Below, piece by piece: positions 34,227-42,400 of a stretch of DNA of 64,000 nucleotides. Below the pieces are notes generated by a model, which ran no database searches, was not told the DNA's origin, and saw only the letters and a program-made list of their open reading frames with translations. This DNA is from Pacificibacter maritimus. GTDB lineage: Bacteria; Pseudomonadota; Alphaproteobacteria; Rhodobacterales; Rhodobacteraceae. Within the stretch, counting starts at the first letter, position 1, and each line of letters starts with the position of its first letter. The stretch spans positions 1,256,031 through 1,320,030 of the forward strand of contig NZ_RKQK01000001.1 in assembly GCF_003814915.1 (NCBI RefSeq). The letters run 5' to 3'. The position numbers and the translations under genes were made by a program.

Positions 34227-35024
34227 TTATTGTTGTGCGACTTCGATTTGAACGCTCAGCGTTTCGCCTGAGCCGCCATATCGTGTCCCTGTTACAGGAG
34301 CTGCATCAGCATAGTCCAGCCCTGTTGCGATGCGCACGTAACGAACATCGGGTGAAATCGCGTTGGAAACATCAAATCCGATCCAGCCCAACCCTGTCAC
34401 AAAAGCTTCAGCCCATGCGTGAGTCGCATCTTGGGCTATGCGGTCATCCATCATCAAATAACCCGAGACATAGCGTGCGGGGATGCCCATTTCGCGCGCA
34501 CAGGTGACGAAAATATGCGCGTGATCTTGGCAGACCCCTGTTTTCGCCTTCAAGGAATCTTCGGCGGTCCAATCAGATTGTGAGCTGCCCACTTGGTAGG
34601 CCACAGCTTTATGGATCAAGGCAGATAGGTTGTGCAAACGGTCAAGATCGGTGTCGCCCTTAACCTTTTTCACCAAAGCCTTGACGCCTTTTCCCGATTT
34701 GGTCAAATCCGTCGGGCAGTCAAAAAGCCACAAAGGCGCAGGACCACGATGCGCGCCAATCACGCCATGGGTTTCAGTCACTTCAACTTCACCTTCGCTG
34801 ATCAGCGTGACTTCAGTGGCGCCACGATCAAAGGAAATCAGATCAACGTGATTGTTGAATTGGTCGTCATAAGCCACTTCTTTAGCGCCACCTACGACTT
34901 GGATTGACCAGTTTAAGATATGTTGCACGGCTGTTGTTTTGGGCGTTAGGCGCACCTGTTGCAAACCGTATTGTACGGGGGTTTCAAAGAGATAGCGCGT
35001 TGTGTGACGGATGCTTAATTTCAT
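34227..35024 (-). CDS. Transglutaminase-like protein of the Anbu cluster
   Basis: 265 residues. The N-terminal bacterial transglutaminase domain (MKLSIRHTTRYLFETPVQYG, LQQVRLTPKTTAVQHILNWS) is followed by the papain-fold core with the Cys-His-Asp triad: KTGVCQDHAHIFVTCAREMG (Cys), DATHAWAEAFVTGLGWIGFD (His, then Asp in FDVSN). It may cut or form isopeptide bonds in the tag proposed for this cluster. It starts 3 nt after the alpha-E gene. Confidence 0.92.
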   Translation of the reverse strand: MKLSIRHTTRYLFETPVQYGLQQVRLTPKTTAVQHILNWSIQVVGGAKEVAYDDQFNNHVDLISFDRGATEVTLISEGEVEVTETHGVIGAHRGPAPLWLFDCPTDLTKSGKGVKALVKKVKGDTDLDRLHNLSALIHKAVAYQVGSSQSDWTAEDSLKAKTGVCQDHAHIFVTCAREMGIPARYVSGYLMMDDRIAQDATHAWAEAFVTGLGWIGFDVSNAISPDVRYVRIATGLDYADAAPVTGTRYGGSGETLSVQIEVAQQ

Positions 35025-35027
35025 ATG

Positions 35028-35969
35028 CTACTCATAAAACCTAAAGTCGATTTCGATTTGCTGGCCCAAAGCGCTGAATTCTTTCAAGCAACATTGAATA
35101 TATTCATGCAGGCCTTCATCAAAAATGTCATCGATATCGCTTTGCGCCAAACGCGCCACGGTGGCATTGGCCATCGCCAAAGAAGGTGGTGCGGAATCGT
35201 AATCCAACGCAAGATATTGCAAGTTGGACAGGATTTTATTGGCGCAAAAACTCAAACTGCGCGGCATGCGATTGTCCAAAATCAAGAACTGCGCAATATT
35301 GCGCGGCTTGGTCACATTGCCATGCACCATACGGTACCCGCCACGAGCAGAAACCGACCGCAGGATCGTTTCCCATTGCACGTTATCAATAGACGACCCG
35401 ACTGAAAACACGGATGGCAGCAGCACATAGTATTTGACATCCAAGATCCGCGCTGTGGCATCTGCGCGTTCCAAAAACGTGCCGATGCGGGCAAAATCAT
35501 ACATATCATTGCGCAGCATTGTACCGTGGGTCGCCCCGCGCACCAAAGCGGTACGTTGGCGGATCAAACCCAAAACGGCAGGCAAATCACGTTCTGACAC
35601 AGGTTTCGCCAAGGCTTTTTGAACCGCCATATAGCAGCCGTTCATTGCTTCCCAAACTTCTTGGGTCATAGCTGTGCGCACAAGTCGCGCATTTTGACGG
35701 GCGGTGGCGATCACACAAAGAACAGATGATGGATTATCTTTGGATCGCAACATCCAATCAATCGCATGCTGTTTGTCCAAACTGTCGTATTTCTGCGTAT
35801 AGCCTTGATAAACGCCTGCGGTTTTCATCACAGGTTTCCATTCGTCATCAGATCGTTCCGCACGGGTCAAACCAATGCGTTGGCCCGTTTCGATCAAGCG
35901 CGATGTGTTTTCAGCCCGTTCCAGATAGCGAAACATCCAGTAGAGGCCATTTGCGGTTTTTCCTAACAT
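35028..35969 (-). CDS. Alpha-E domain protein
   Basis: 313-residue all-helical alpha-E protein. Family start MLGKTANGLYWMFRYLERAE (LLsR.A.xlYWmgRYlERAE) and SRLIETGQRIG are clear, with DDIFDEGLHEYIQCCLKEFS near the end. No catalytic residues are known; such proteins accompany circularly permuted ATP-grasp enzymes. It sits 1 nt from the ATP-grasp stop and 3 nt from the transglutaminase start. Confidence 0.92.
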   Translation of the reverse strand: MLGKTANGLYWMFRYLERAENTSRLIETGQRIGLTRAERSDDEWKPVMKTAGVYQGYTQKYDSLDKQHAIDWMLRSKDNPSSVLCVIATARQNARLVRTAMTQEVWEAMNGCYMAVQKALAKPVSERDLPAVLGLIRQRTALVRGATHGTMLRNDMYDFARIGTFLERADATARILDVKYYVLLPSVFSVGSSIDNVQWETILRSVSARGGYRMVHGNVTKPRNIAQFLILDNRMPRSLSFCANKILSNLQYLALDYDSAPPSLAMANATVARLAQSDIDDIFDEGLHEYIQCCLKEFSALGQQIEIDFRFYE

Positions 35970-35970
35970 A

Positions 35971-37395
35971 TCAGTCCTCTAGCACCCATGTATCTTTGGT
36001 GCCGCCCCCTTGTGATGAATTGACAACCAGTGACCCTTGTTTGAGCGCCACGCGGGTCAAACCGCCAGGGGTGATATTGATGCCATTGGGCGAACATTGC
36101 ACATAGGGGCGCAAATCCACATGGCGTGGGGTCAAACCCGCTTTGTTGAAAATCGGCACAGAAGACAGGCTAAGCGTGGGCTGCGCAATGTAATTATTGG
36201 GCCGAGCTTTCAACTTTCTGCGGAATGTTTCGATCTCTTTTTTGCTTGCTGTCGGCCCGATCAACATTCCATAACCGCCTGATCCGTGGACTTCTTTCAC
36301 CACCAGATCTTCGAGATTATCCAAGACATAGCCCAGATCATCCGTTTCAGAACACCGCCAAGTGGGCACGTTTTTCAAGATCGCCTTTTCGCCTGTGTAG
36401 AATTCTACAATATCAGGCATATAGCTGTAGATCGCCTTGTCATCCGCGATCCCTGTGCCAGGCGCATTGGCGATGGTGATGCCGCCTGCGCGGTAAACAT
36501 CCATGATGCCAGGCACGCCGAGGGCACTTTTGGGGTTAAAGCTGAGCGGATCCAGATATTCATCATCAATGCGCCGGTACAACACATCAATCGGTTCATA
36601 GCCACGCGTAGTGCGCATGGCGACACGGCCATCAACCACGCGCAGATCATGGCCCTCAACCAGTTCGACGCCCATTTGATCGGCCAAAAACGCGTGTTCG
36701 TAATAGGCTGAATTGTAAATGCCTGGCGTCAAAACTGCCACAGTCGGATCGCCGTCACACGCCGCGGGGGCACAAGCCGCCAAAGAGCGGCGCAAATCAG
36801 CAGGGTAATTTTGGATCGATTGCACTTTGTTTTTTGCAAACAGTTCTGGGAACATCTGCAACATGGTTTCGCGGTTCTCAAGCATGTAAGACACGCCCGA
36901 AGGCGTACGCGCATTGTCTTCGAGAACATAAAAATCATCGTCAGATGTGCGCACCAGATCGACGCCCACGATATGCGTATAAATACCGCCGGGCGGTGTC
37001 ATACCCAACATCTGTGGCAAGAACGCGTCGTTATTGGCGATCATTTCACGCGGCACACGTCCCGCTTTGATGATTTCTTGACGGTTATATACGTCATGCA
37101 AAAAGGCGTTGATCGCCCGCACACGCTGTTCGATACCTTTAGACAATTTTTGCCACTCACGCGCTGCGATAATGCGCGGAATAATATCAAAGGGGATTAG
37201 TCGCTCTTCGGCTTCAGTGCGCCCGTAAACATTAAATGTAATGCCCATCAGGCGAAAAACTTCTTCGGCCTCGCGCTGTTTGGCCCGCAATCGCGCTGGG
37301 TTTTCCCCCTCGAACCACGTGTTGAATTCTGCATATGGCGCGCGCAATTGCCCGTCACTGCCCCACATTTCGTCAAATATATTTTTTTCGCTCAT
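35971..37395 (-). CDS. Circularly permuted type 2 ATP-grasp protein
   Basis: 474 residues. Landmarks: NEMWGSDGQLRAPYAEF-like start (FDEMWGSDGQLRAPYAEFNT), RVRAINAFLHDVYNRQEIIK, VDLVRTSDDDFYVLEDNART (DxxR..DG.(F/Y)-V-E-DN), and the permuted ATP-grasp parts VVKEVHGSGGYGMLIGPTAS and PNNYIAQPTLSLSSVPIFN. The family is predicted to ligate amino acids or peptides to a carboxylate. First gene of the Anbu operon; upstream lies a 113-bp spacer without clear signals. Confidence 0.93.
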   Translation of the reverse strand: MSEKNIFDEMWGSDGQLRAPYAEFNTWFEGENPARLRAKQREAEEVFRLMGITFNVYGRTEAEERLIPFDIIPRIIAAREWQKLSKGIEQRVRAINAFLHDVYNRQEIIKAGRVPREMIANNDAFLPQMLGMTPPGGIYTHIVGVDLVRTSDDDFYVLEDNARTPSGVSYMLENRETMLQMFPELFAKNKVQSIQNYPADLRRSLAACAPAACDGDPTVAVLTPGIYNSAYYEHAFLADQMGVELVEGHDLRVVDGRVAMRTTRGYEPIDVLYRRIDDEYLDPLSFNPKSALGVPGIMDVYRAGGITIANAPGTGIADDKAIYSYMPDIVEFYTGEKAILKNVPTWRCSETDDLGYVLDNLEDLVVKEVHGSGGYGMLIGPTASKKEIETFRRKLKARPNNYIAQPTLSLSSVPIFNKAGLTPRHVDLRPYVQCSPNGINITPGGLTRVALKQGSLVVNSSQGGGTKDTWVLED

Positions 37396-37508
37396 GGACT
37401 GAGGTTAGGCATGGAAAAAAGGGAACGCAATAAAAACCTATTCCAGAATCAACGCGACAAAAAACGCGCCTGAATTTTAACCGCAGCTGGCGCGTCGCAA
37501 GACCTAGA

Positions 37509-38555
37509 TCAGTCTTTTTGCGCGCGCTCACGCGAATTTTTCTTGTCGTTTTCCAAGGCAATGATACGTTCGCGAAGCCGATCTAATTCGGCGGATTGCG
37601 CTTTGCAAATGCGCAACAAAGCACTGATCGCATCGGCCTGCCCTTGTTCATATGCTCTGCGCGGCAGATCAGGTGCAGGCGCAAACAACGCATCGCGCCC
37701 CAAAGCCTGCGCCAACCGTGTATTTCCCGTAGCAGCCTTATCCAACACCGCGGCGCGCACATCTGGTGGTACGCATATATGATCTGCCTCAGATAGTTCT
37801 TTTACTTGATATTTTTTAATGAATTTATCGAACACCTCGGATTTCATACGCGCAGGAAAGGCTCGATTGAAATAGCTGTAAAGCGTGCTGATCGCAGGCC
37901 CCGCACTGCTGCGCACAGAGCGAAATTTCTGAATATCATCAGGGCGTGGCACTCCCCAAAGATCGCAAAAACATTCCACGCTGCCCCCTTTTGCCATCAG
38001 GTCGTCATAGGTCAACACTGTCACAGGCAATGCGGCGGACCAAAGTTCATATATATGCGCGTAATCTAAAATAGGCGCGACCTGCGCGGCATAATCTTGT
38101 GGGCTTGGAATTTGGTGTCCCGTCTTTAATTTGTTCATCAAGCCCCATTGCTGATAAGCGGCCTCTAGCCAATCATCTTGCCTGCGCAAAACCAAAACCA
38201 CTTCAACGTTTGTGAACACATTCGAGCTGGCGGCAAATTCCGCTATCGTTTTGATTTGATCCCGCGGGTCTGGATTGGTCGCAAGGATTTCATTGGACCA
38301 AACGACCAAATCAAAATCTGCCCGAAATTCTGGGGTTGCGGCATGGGATTCTAGTGCTTCTAACGCTGATCTCAATGTTGCAGCTTGCGCGGCTTGGGAT
38401 TGATTGCGCGGGCGCGGGCCATCGGGGATACGACCTAAAATACGCCCTAAATAAAAACAGCGGTGCTGTTTGAGATAGACCGCACTTTCGCCAAGAAAGC
38501 TCTGCAACGCGGTTGTCCCTGTTTTCCCCATCCCAATATGCAGCGATAATTTCAT
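37509..38555 (-). CDS. Sulfotransferase-like P-loop protein with C-terminal coiled coil
   Basis: 348 residues. The N-terminus MKLSLHIGMGKTGTTALQSF is the 5'-phosphosulfate-binding loop of PAPS-dependent sulfotransferases (GxxKTGTTxLQ), as found in many roseobacter sulfotransferase-like genes of surface-polysaccharide modification. VEVVLVLRRQDDWLEAAYQQ fits the 3'-phosphate-binding strand (V-x-x-x-L-R-x-Q/R-x-x-x-x). The C-terminal 30 residues are a short coiled coil (LRERIIALENDKKNSRERAQ). GGAGATC precedes ATG 38555; the upstream extension to 38684 is not supported. Acceptor unknown; it is a lone gene. Confidence 0.78.
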   Translation of the reverse strand: MKLSLHIGMGKTGTTALQSFLGESAVYLKQHRCFYLGRILGRIPDGPRPRNQSQAAQAATLRSALEALESHAATPEFRADFDLVVWSNEILATNPDPRDQIKTIAEFAASSNVFTNVEVVLVLRRQDDWLEAAYQQWGLMNKLKTGHQIPSPQDYAAQVAPILDYAHIYELWSAALPVTVLTYDDLMAKGGSVECFCDLWGVPRPDDIQKFRSVRSSAGPAISTLYSYFNRAFPARMKSEVFDKFIKKYQVKELSEADHICVPPDVRAAVLDKAATGNTRLAQALGRDALFAPAPDLPRRAYEQGQADAISALLRICKAQSAELDRLRERIIALENDKKNSRERAQKD

Positions 38556-38594
38556 ATGAGATCTCCAAATTGACACAAGGCGGCACCATAAGTT

Positions 38595-38611
38595 TACGGC
38601 ACATTGCCGTA
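38595..38611. promoter_or_regulatory. 17-bp perfect palindrome upstream of the sulfotransferase-like gene
   Basis: TACGGCA (38595-38601), CAT, TGCCGTA (38605-38611), 40 nt upstream of the gene start. The 7-3-7 symmetry suits a dimeric repressor, or a leader hairpin. No cognate regulator is adjacent. Confidence 0.45.
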
Positions 38612-38802
38612 GTTTAACCGTATTCAACAGCCCTTTTGCAACTGGAATGAGGCAAGAAACATCATCGTATACCGTTGTACACATTGACTTGAGCCCTCGT
38701 CTGATTTACGCAAAATCCAATCGCGTGGAAGTGAGACTCATGGATGCCCCATAAGCCTCGCCGCGCAGGAATTTGACTAAAATTCGCGAGAGAGATCAAA
38801 GC

Positions 38803-41001
38803 ATGTCCAACAAGACCCCAGACATTATTTATACCATCGTTGACGAAGCGCCCGAATTGGCGCGCCACTCGCTTTTACCGATCATCAGTTCTTTTGCGAG
38901 CGCAGCAGATATCAGCGTTGAGACCCGCGATATTTCTTTGGCTGGCCGCATCTTGGCTTTGTTTCCAGATCTTTTGACCGAAGATCAACGCGTGAATGAC
39001 GATCTGGCTGAATTGGGCCGCTTGGTGAAAACACCAGACGCCAACGTGATCAAATTGCCAAACGTATCTGCTTCTGTACCACAGCTCACCGATGCGATCG
39101 CTGAATTGCAATCCAAAGGCTTTGCAATCCCTGACTACCCTCAGTCCCCTGCGACAGACGCTGAGAAAGCAATCCGCGCAAAATATGACACTGTCAAAGG
39201 CTCGGCTGTGAACCCTGTTTTGCGCGAAGGCAACTCTGACCGCCGCTCAGCAAAAGCTGTGAAAGAATACGCAAAAGCCAACCCGCACCGTATGGGTGAC
39301 TGGACTGCAGACAGCAAGACACATGTTGCCTCCATGTCTGGCAATGACTTTTTTGCCAATGAAAAATCCGCAACCATCACAGCCGCACAAGCTGGTGGCG
39401 CGAAAATCGTTTTCACTGCTGCTGATGGAACAAAATCAGTGCTGAAAGACGGTCTATCATATGACGAAGGCACTGTTGTTGACGCGACATTCTTGTCCGC
39501 AGCCGCTTTGCGCAGCTTTATCAAAGACGAAATCGCATCTATGGAAGATGGCGTTTTGTTCTCTGTGCACCTCAAAGCGACCATGATGAAGGTGTCTGAT
39601 CCGATCATCTTTGGTCACTTTGTGTCTGTCTTCATCGAAGATTTCTTGGCGAAACACGGCGACACGGTAAAAGCGCTTGGCTTTAATCCCAACGCTGGTC
39701 TTGGCGATCTGGAAGAACGCATCAAAGGCAATGCAGAACTTGAAGCCGATCTGAAAGCCGCGCTTGCAGGCAAGCCTGACATGTACATGGTCAACTCAGA
39801 CAAAGGCATCACCAACCTGCACGTCTCCTCTGACGTGATCATTGATGCCTCTATGCCTGCTGTGATCAAAGCGGGCGGTATCGGCTGGGGCCCAGACGGC
39901 AAGGCCGCTGACACCAAATGCTGTATCCCTGACAACTGCTACGCAGGCATCTACGACGAGACGATCAATTACTTTAAAGAAAACGGTAAATTGGATGTGA
40001 CCTCATGTGGCGCTGTGTCCAATGTGGGCTTGATGGCGCAAAAAGCCGAAGAATACGGTTCACACCCAACCACATTCGAATTGCCGTCAGCAGGGACTGT
40101 CGAAATCGTGTTGGACAACGGCGATGTACTGCATTCTCACACTGTAGAAGCGGGCGACATCTGGCGTTCCGCGACTGCGAAAAAAGCCCCAATCCTTGAT
40201 TGGATCAAAACAGGTATCGAGCGCTTTGACGCTGTTGGCACCGCTGCATTCTGGCTGGATGCCAACCGCGCGCATGACGCTGAATTGATCAAATATGTTG
40301 AACCAGCTTTGAAAGCCGCAGGCAAAGACATTCCGATCATGGCGCCACGTGAAGCGACACGTTTCTCATGGGTTGAAATGGCCAAGGGCAAAGATGTTGT
40401 GACCATTTCTGGCAACGTTTTGCGCGATTACTTGACCGATTTGTTCCCCATCTTGGAACTGGGCACATCTGCAAAAATGCTTTCCATCGTGAAATTGATG
40501 AACGGTGGCGGTCTGTTTGAAACGGGCGCTGGCGGGTCAGCACCGAAACATGTTGAACAACTTGTTGAGGAAAACCACTTGCGTTGGGACAGCCTTGGCG
40601 AATTCTGCGCGCTTGGCGAAAGCTTCAACTTTTTGGCCGACAGCAAAGGCAAAACCAAAGCCGCAGTTTTGGGTCAAGCCGTTGAAGATGCGACTGTGAA
40701 ACTTTTGCTGAACGCGAAATCACCCGAGCGCAAAGTCGGTCAAAATGACAACCGGTCTTCGCACTACTGGTTTGCGCGCTACTGGGCTGAAAGCTTGGCG
40801 ACACAAGATACAGATGCCGCGTTAAAAGCACATTTCGCACCTGTGGCTGAAAAGCTTTCTGCGAATGAGGCAACCATCTTGGCAGAGTTGAAAGCCGATG
40901 AAGGCAAGCCTGCGGATATGGATGGTTACTACAAATCGGATGCCGCCAAAACATCTGCTATCATGCGCCCCTCAGCGACATTGAACAGCATTATCGGCTA
41001 A
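38803..41001 (+). CDS. icd: Monomeric NADP-dependent isocitrate dehydrogenase
   Basis: 732-residue monomeric IDH of the TCA cycle, isocitrate to 2-oxoglutarate with NADPH formation. Family signatures include [40 protein letters not shown] (substrate-binding SDRR), [20 protein letters not shown], and [19 protein letters not shown]-like text (here [17 protein letters not shown]). [20 protein letters not shown] and [20 protein letters not shown] close the fold. Two in-frame starts exist; ATG 38803 has GAGAGA upstream and gives [11 protein letters not shown], the family start. Single gene with its own terminator. Confidence 0.97.
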   Translation: MSNKTPDIIYTIVDEAPELARHSLLPIISSFASAADISVETRDISLAGRILALFPDLLTEDQRVNDDLAELGRLVKTPDANVIKLPNVSASVPQLTDAIAELQSKGFAIPDYPQSPATDAEKAIRAKYDTVKGSAVNPVLREGNSDRRSAKAVKEYAKANPHRMGDWTADSKTHVASMSGNDFFANEKSATITAAQAGGAKIVFTAADGTKSVLKDGLSYDEGTVVDATFLSAAALRSFIKDEIASMEDGVLFSVHLKATMMKVSDPIIFGHFVSVFIEDFLAKHGDTVKALGFNPNAGLGDLEERIKGNAELEADLKAALAGKPDMYMVNSDKGITNLHVSSDVIIDASMPAVIKAGGIGWGPDGKAADTKCCIPDNCYAGIYDETINYFKENGKLDVTSCGAVSNVGLMAQKAEEYGSHPTTFELPSAGTVEIVLDNGDVLHSHTVEAGDIWRSATAKKAPILDWIKTGIERFDAVGTAAFWLDANRAHDAELIKYVEPALKAAGKDIPIMAPREATRFSWVEMAKGKDVVTISGNVLRDYLTDLFPILELGTSAKMLSIVKLMNGGGLFETGAGGSAPKHVEQLVEENHLRWDSLGEFCALGESFNFLADSKGKTKAAVLGQAVEDATVKLLLNAKSPERKVGQNDNRSSHYWFARYWAESLATQDTDAALKAHFAPVAEKLSANEATILAELKADEGKPADMDGYYKSDAAKTSAIMRPSATLNSIIG

Positions 41002-41022
41002 GGCCTGTGGTGATAAAACGAA

Positions 41023-41055
41023 TAAAAAAGGGGGCCTTGCGGCTCCCTTTTTTGC
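41023..41055. terminator. Bidirectional terminator between icd and the TetR gene
   Basis: AAAAAAGGGGGCC, loop TTGC, GGCTCCCTTTTTT. The stem has one mismatch and A/T tracts on both sides, so it can serve both convergent transcripts. Confidence 0.82.
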
Positions 41056-41057
41056 GT

Positions 41058-41630
41058 TTAAAGCCCGACGATGCCGCTGGCGATTTCGTCGGCAATTGCA
41101 TGAGCGTCAACACCTGTGCGTTCGGCCGAGACCCGCAACCCCAATAAGTCAGACTGATATCTGCGCGCCAGCACCTTTGGATCATGTGCAGGATGAATGC
41201 TGCCTTCAGATTGCGCCTGCTGAAACAGCTCGGCGAATTGGGCTTCCATTTTTAACAAATGCTGGTTCGCTTCTTCTGCCAAAGGGTGGTTGTGCGCCTG
41301 CAGTTCCAGCAGTGTTTTTGACAGCATACAAGCCTTTGCAGGGGCATCATCGCTTTCAATCACCATTTTAGGAAAACGTTGCAGGGCTTTGATCGGCCCA
41401 TGATCTTGGGCCAAAGCTTTTAGACGCGCGCGACCATCTGTGGCATATTTTTCCATCGCCAAAGCAAATAGCGCATCCTTTGATCCGAAGGCTGCGTAGA
41501 AACTGCCTGGCTTCATCTGCAATGCCGCTTCGAGATCTTTCAGCGAGGTTCCTGCCCAACCGCGCTTCCAAAACAGATTGCGAGCGCGGTTTATCAGATC
41601 ATCTTTATCATAATTTGGTTTGCGTGGCAT
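41058..41630 (-). CDS. TetR-family repressor
   Basis: 190-residue TetR/AcrR protein. The N-terminal HTH is MPRKPNYDKDDLINRARNLF, WKRGWAGTSLKDLEAALQMK, PGSFYAAFGSKDALFALAME. The C-terminal ligand domain has one Cys (KACMLSKTLLELQ), as in the AcrR/NemR-like group. ATG 41630 is chosen over an in-frame start at 41660. The gene is divergent from an AhpD-like gene, and a palindrome between them is the likely shared operator. It probably senses an electrophile or oxidant, by analogy only. Confidence 0.88.
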   Translation of the reverse strand: MPRKPNYDKDDLINRARNLFWKRGWAGTSLKDLEAALQMKPGSFYAAFGSKDALFALAMEKYATDGRARLKALAQDHGPIKALQRFPKMVIESDDAPAKACMLSKTLLELQAHNHPLAEEANQHLLKMEAQFAELFQQAQSEGSIHPAHDPKVLARRYQSDLLGLRVSAERTGVDAHAIADEIASGIVGL

Positions 41631-41685
41631 GTGATCACCAATTCTTGAACGACTGCTCAATTATATACTTGAGTGATCACTCAAG
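41631..41685. promoter_or_regulatory. Candidate TetR operator: 18-bp palindrome plus a second core copy
   Basis: CTTGAGTGATCACTCAAG (41668-41685) is a perfect palindrome. Its core GTGATCAC (41673-41680) recurs at 41631-41638, directly against the TetR start codon and exactly 42 bp away, four helical turns. This suits repression of both divergent genes. Confidence 0.65.
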
Positions 41686-41732
41686 AAACCCTAAAAGGAA
41701 AAATAAGTTCAATACAACAAGGACAATCAGAC

Positions 41733-42299
41733 ATGCCATTCCCATCCCACGATCTAGACACAGCCCCACAAGCCTCTAAACCATTGCTCGAACAGTCCCA
41801 AAAAGCGTTTGGTCGCCTGCCTGGTTTGCACAAAGTTTTAGCTGAAAGCCCGCAAGCTTATGAGGCCTACCAATTGCTGCATAAACTGTTCACTGAAACC
41901 GAATTCGACGCAGATGAACTGACGGTCGTTTGGCAATCCATCAACGTAGAACATGCCTGCCACTATTGCGTTCCAGCGCACACAGGTATCGCCAAAATGA
42001 TGAAGGTTTCCGACGACATCACCGAGGCATTGCGCAATGAAACACCTTTGCCCACAGCAAAGTTGGAAGCCTTGCGCAGCTTCACGATCCAGATGGTGCG
42101 TGAGCGCGGCAATGCAACCGATGAACAGATGGATGCCTTCTTTGCTGCGGGCTATACGCACCGCGCTGTGTTGGACGTTATTTTGGGGATCGCACAGAAA
42201 ACCATTTCAAATTACGTCAACCATGTCGCGGTTACACCCGTTGACGAAGTGTTTCACCCGCTCAAATGGGAACGCAGCGAAACACCCCTAAAGGTCTAA
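41733..42299 (+). CDS. AhpD-like carboxymuconolactone decarboxylase family protein
   Basis: 188 residues. The redox motif EHACHYCVPAHTGIAKMM (E-x-x-C-x-x-C-x-x-x-H) is that of AhpD-type peroxidase/reductase members. The N-terminal LLEQSQKAFGRLPGLHKVLA and C-terminal ISNYVNHVAVTPVDEVF are family-like. Probably a thiol-dependent peroxidase or alkyl-hydroperoxide reductase partner. AAGGACA precedes ATG 41733. It is divergent from, and likely controlled by, the TetR protein. Confidence 0.87.
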   Translation: MPFPSHDLDTAPQASKPLLEQSQKAFGRLPGLHKVLAESPQAYEAYQLLHKLFTETEFDADELTVVWQSINVEHACHYCVPAHTGIAKMMKVSDDITEALRNETPLPTAKLEALRSFTIQMVRERGNATDEQMDAFFAAGYTHRAVLDVILGIAQKTISNYVNHVAVTPVDEVFHPLKWERSETPLKV

Positions 42300-42346
42300 G
42301 ACAGCCCGAAATGCCACGATTGTGAATCACATCTTGGCCCGAAACA

Positions 42347-42381
42347 TAAAAAAGCCGAGCAATCACTTGCTCGGCTTTTTT
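42347..42381. terminator. Bidirectional terminator between the AhpD-like and DEAD-box genes
   Basis: AAAAAGCCGAGCAA, loop TCAC, TTGCTCGGCTTTTTT: 14-bp perfect stem including the A/T tracts, a strong terminator in either direction. Confidence 0.9.
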
Positions 42382-42400
42382 GTGATTTATGATGAAAGGC

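Noticed and set aside
41645-41669. TTGAAC...TATACT as a promoter for the AhpD-like gene
   Set aside because: The spacer is only 13 nt, too short for a standard sigma-70 promoter.
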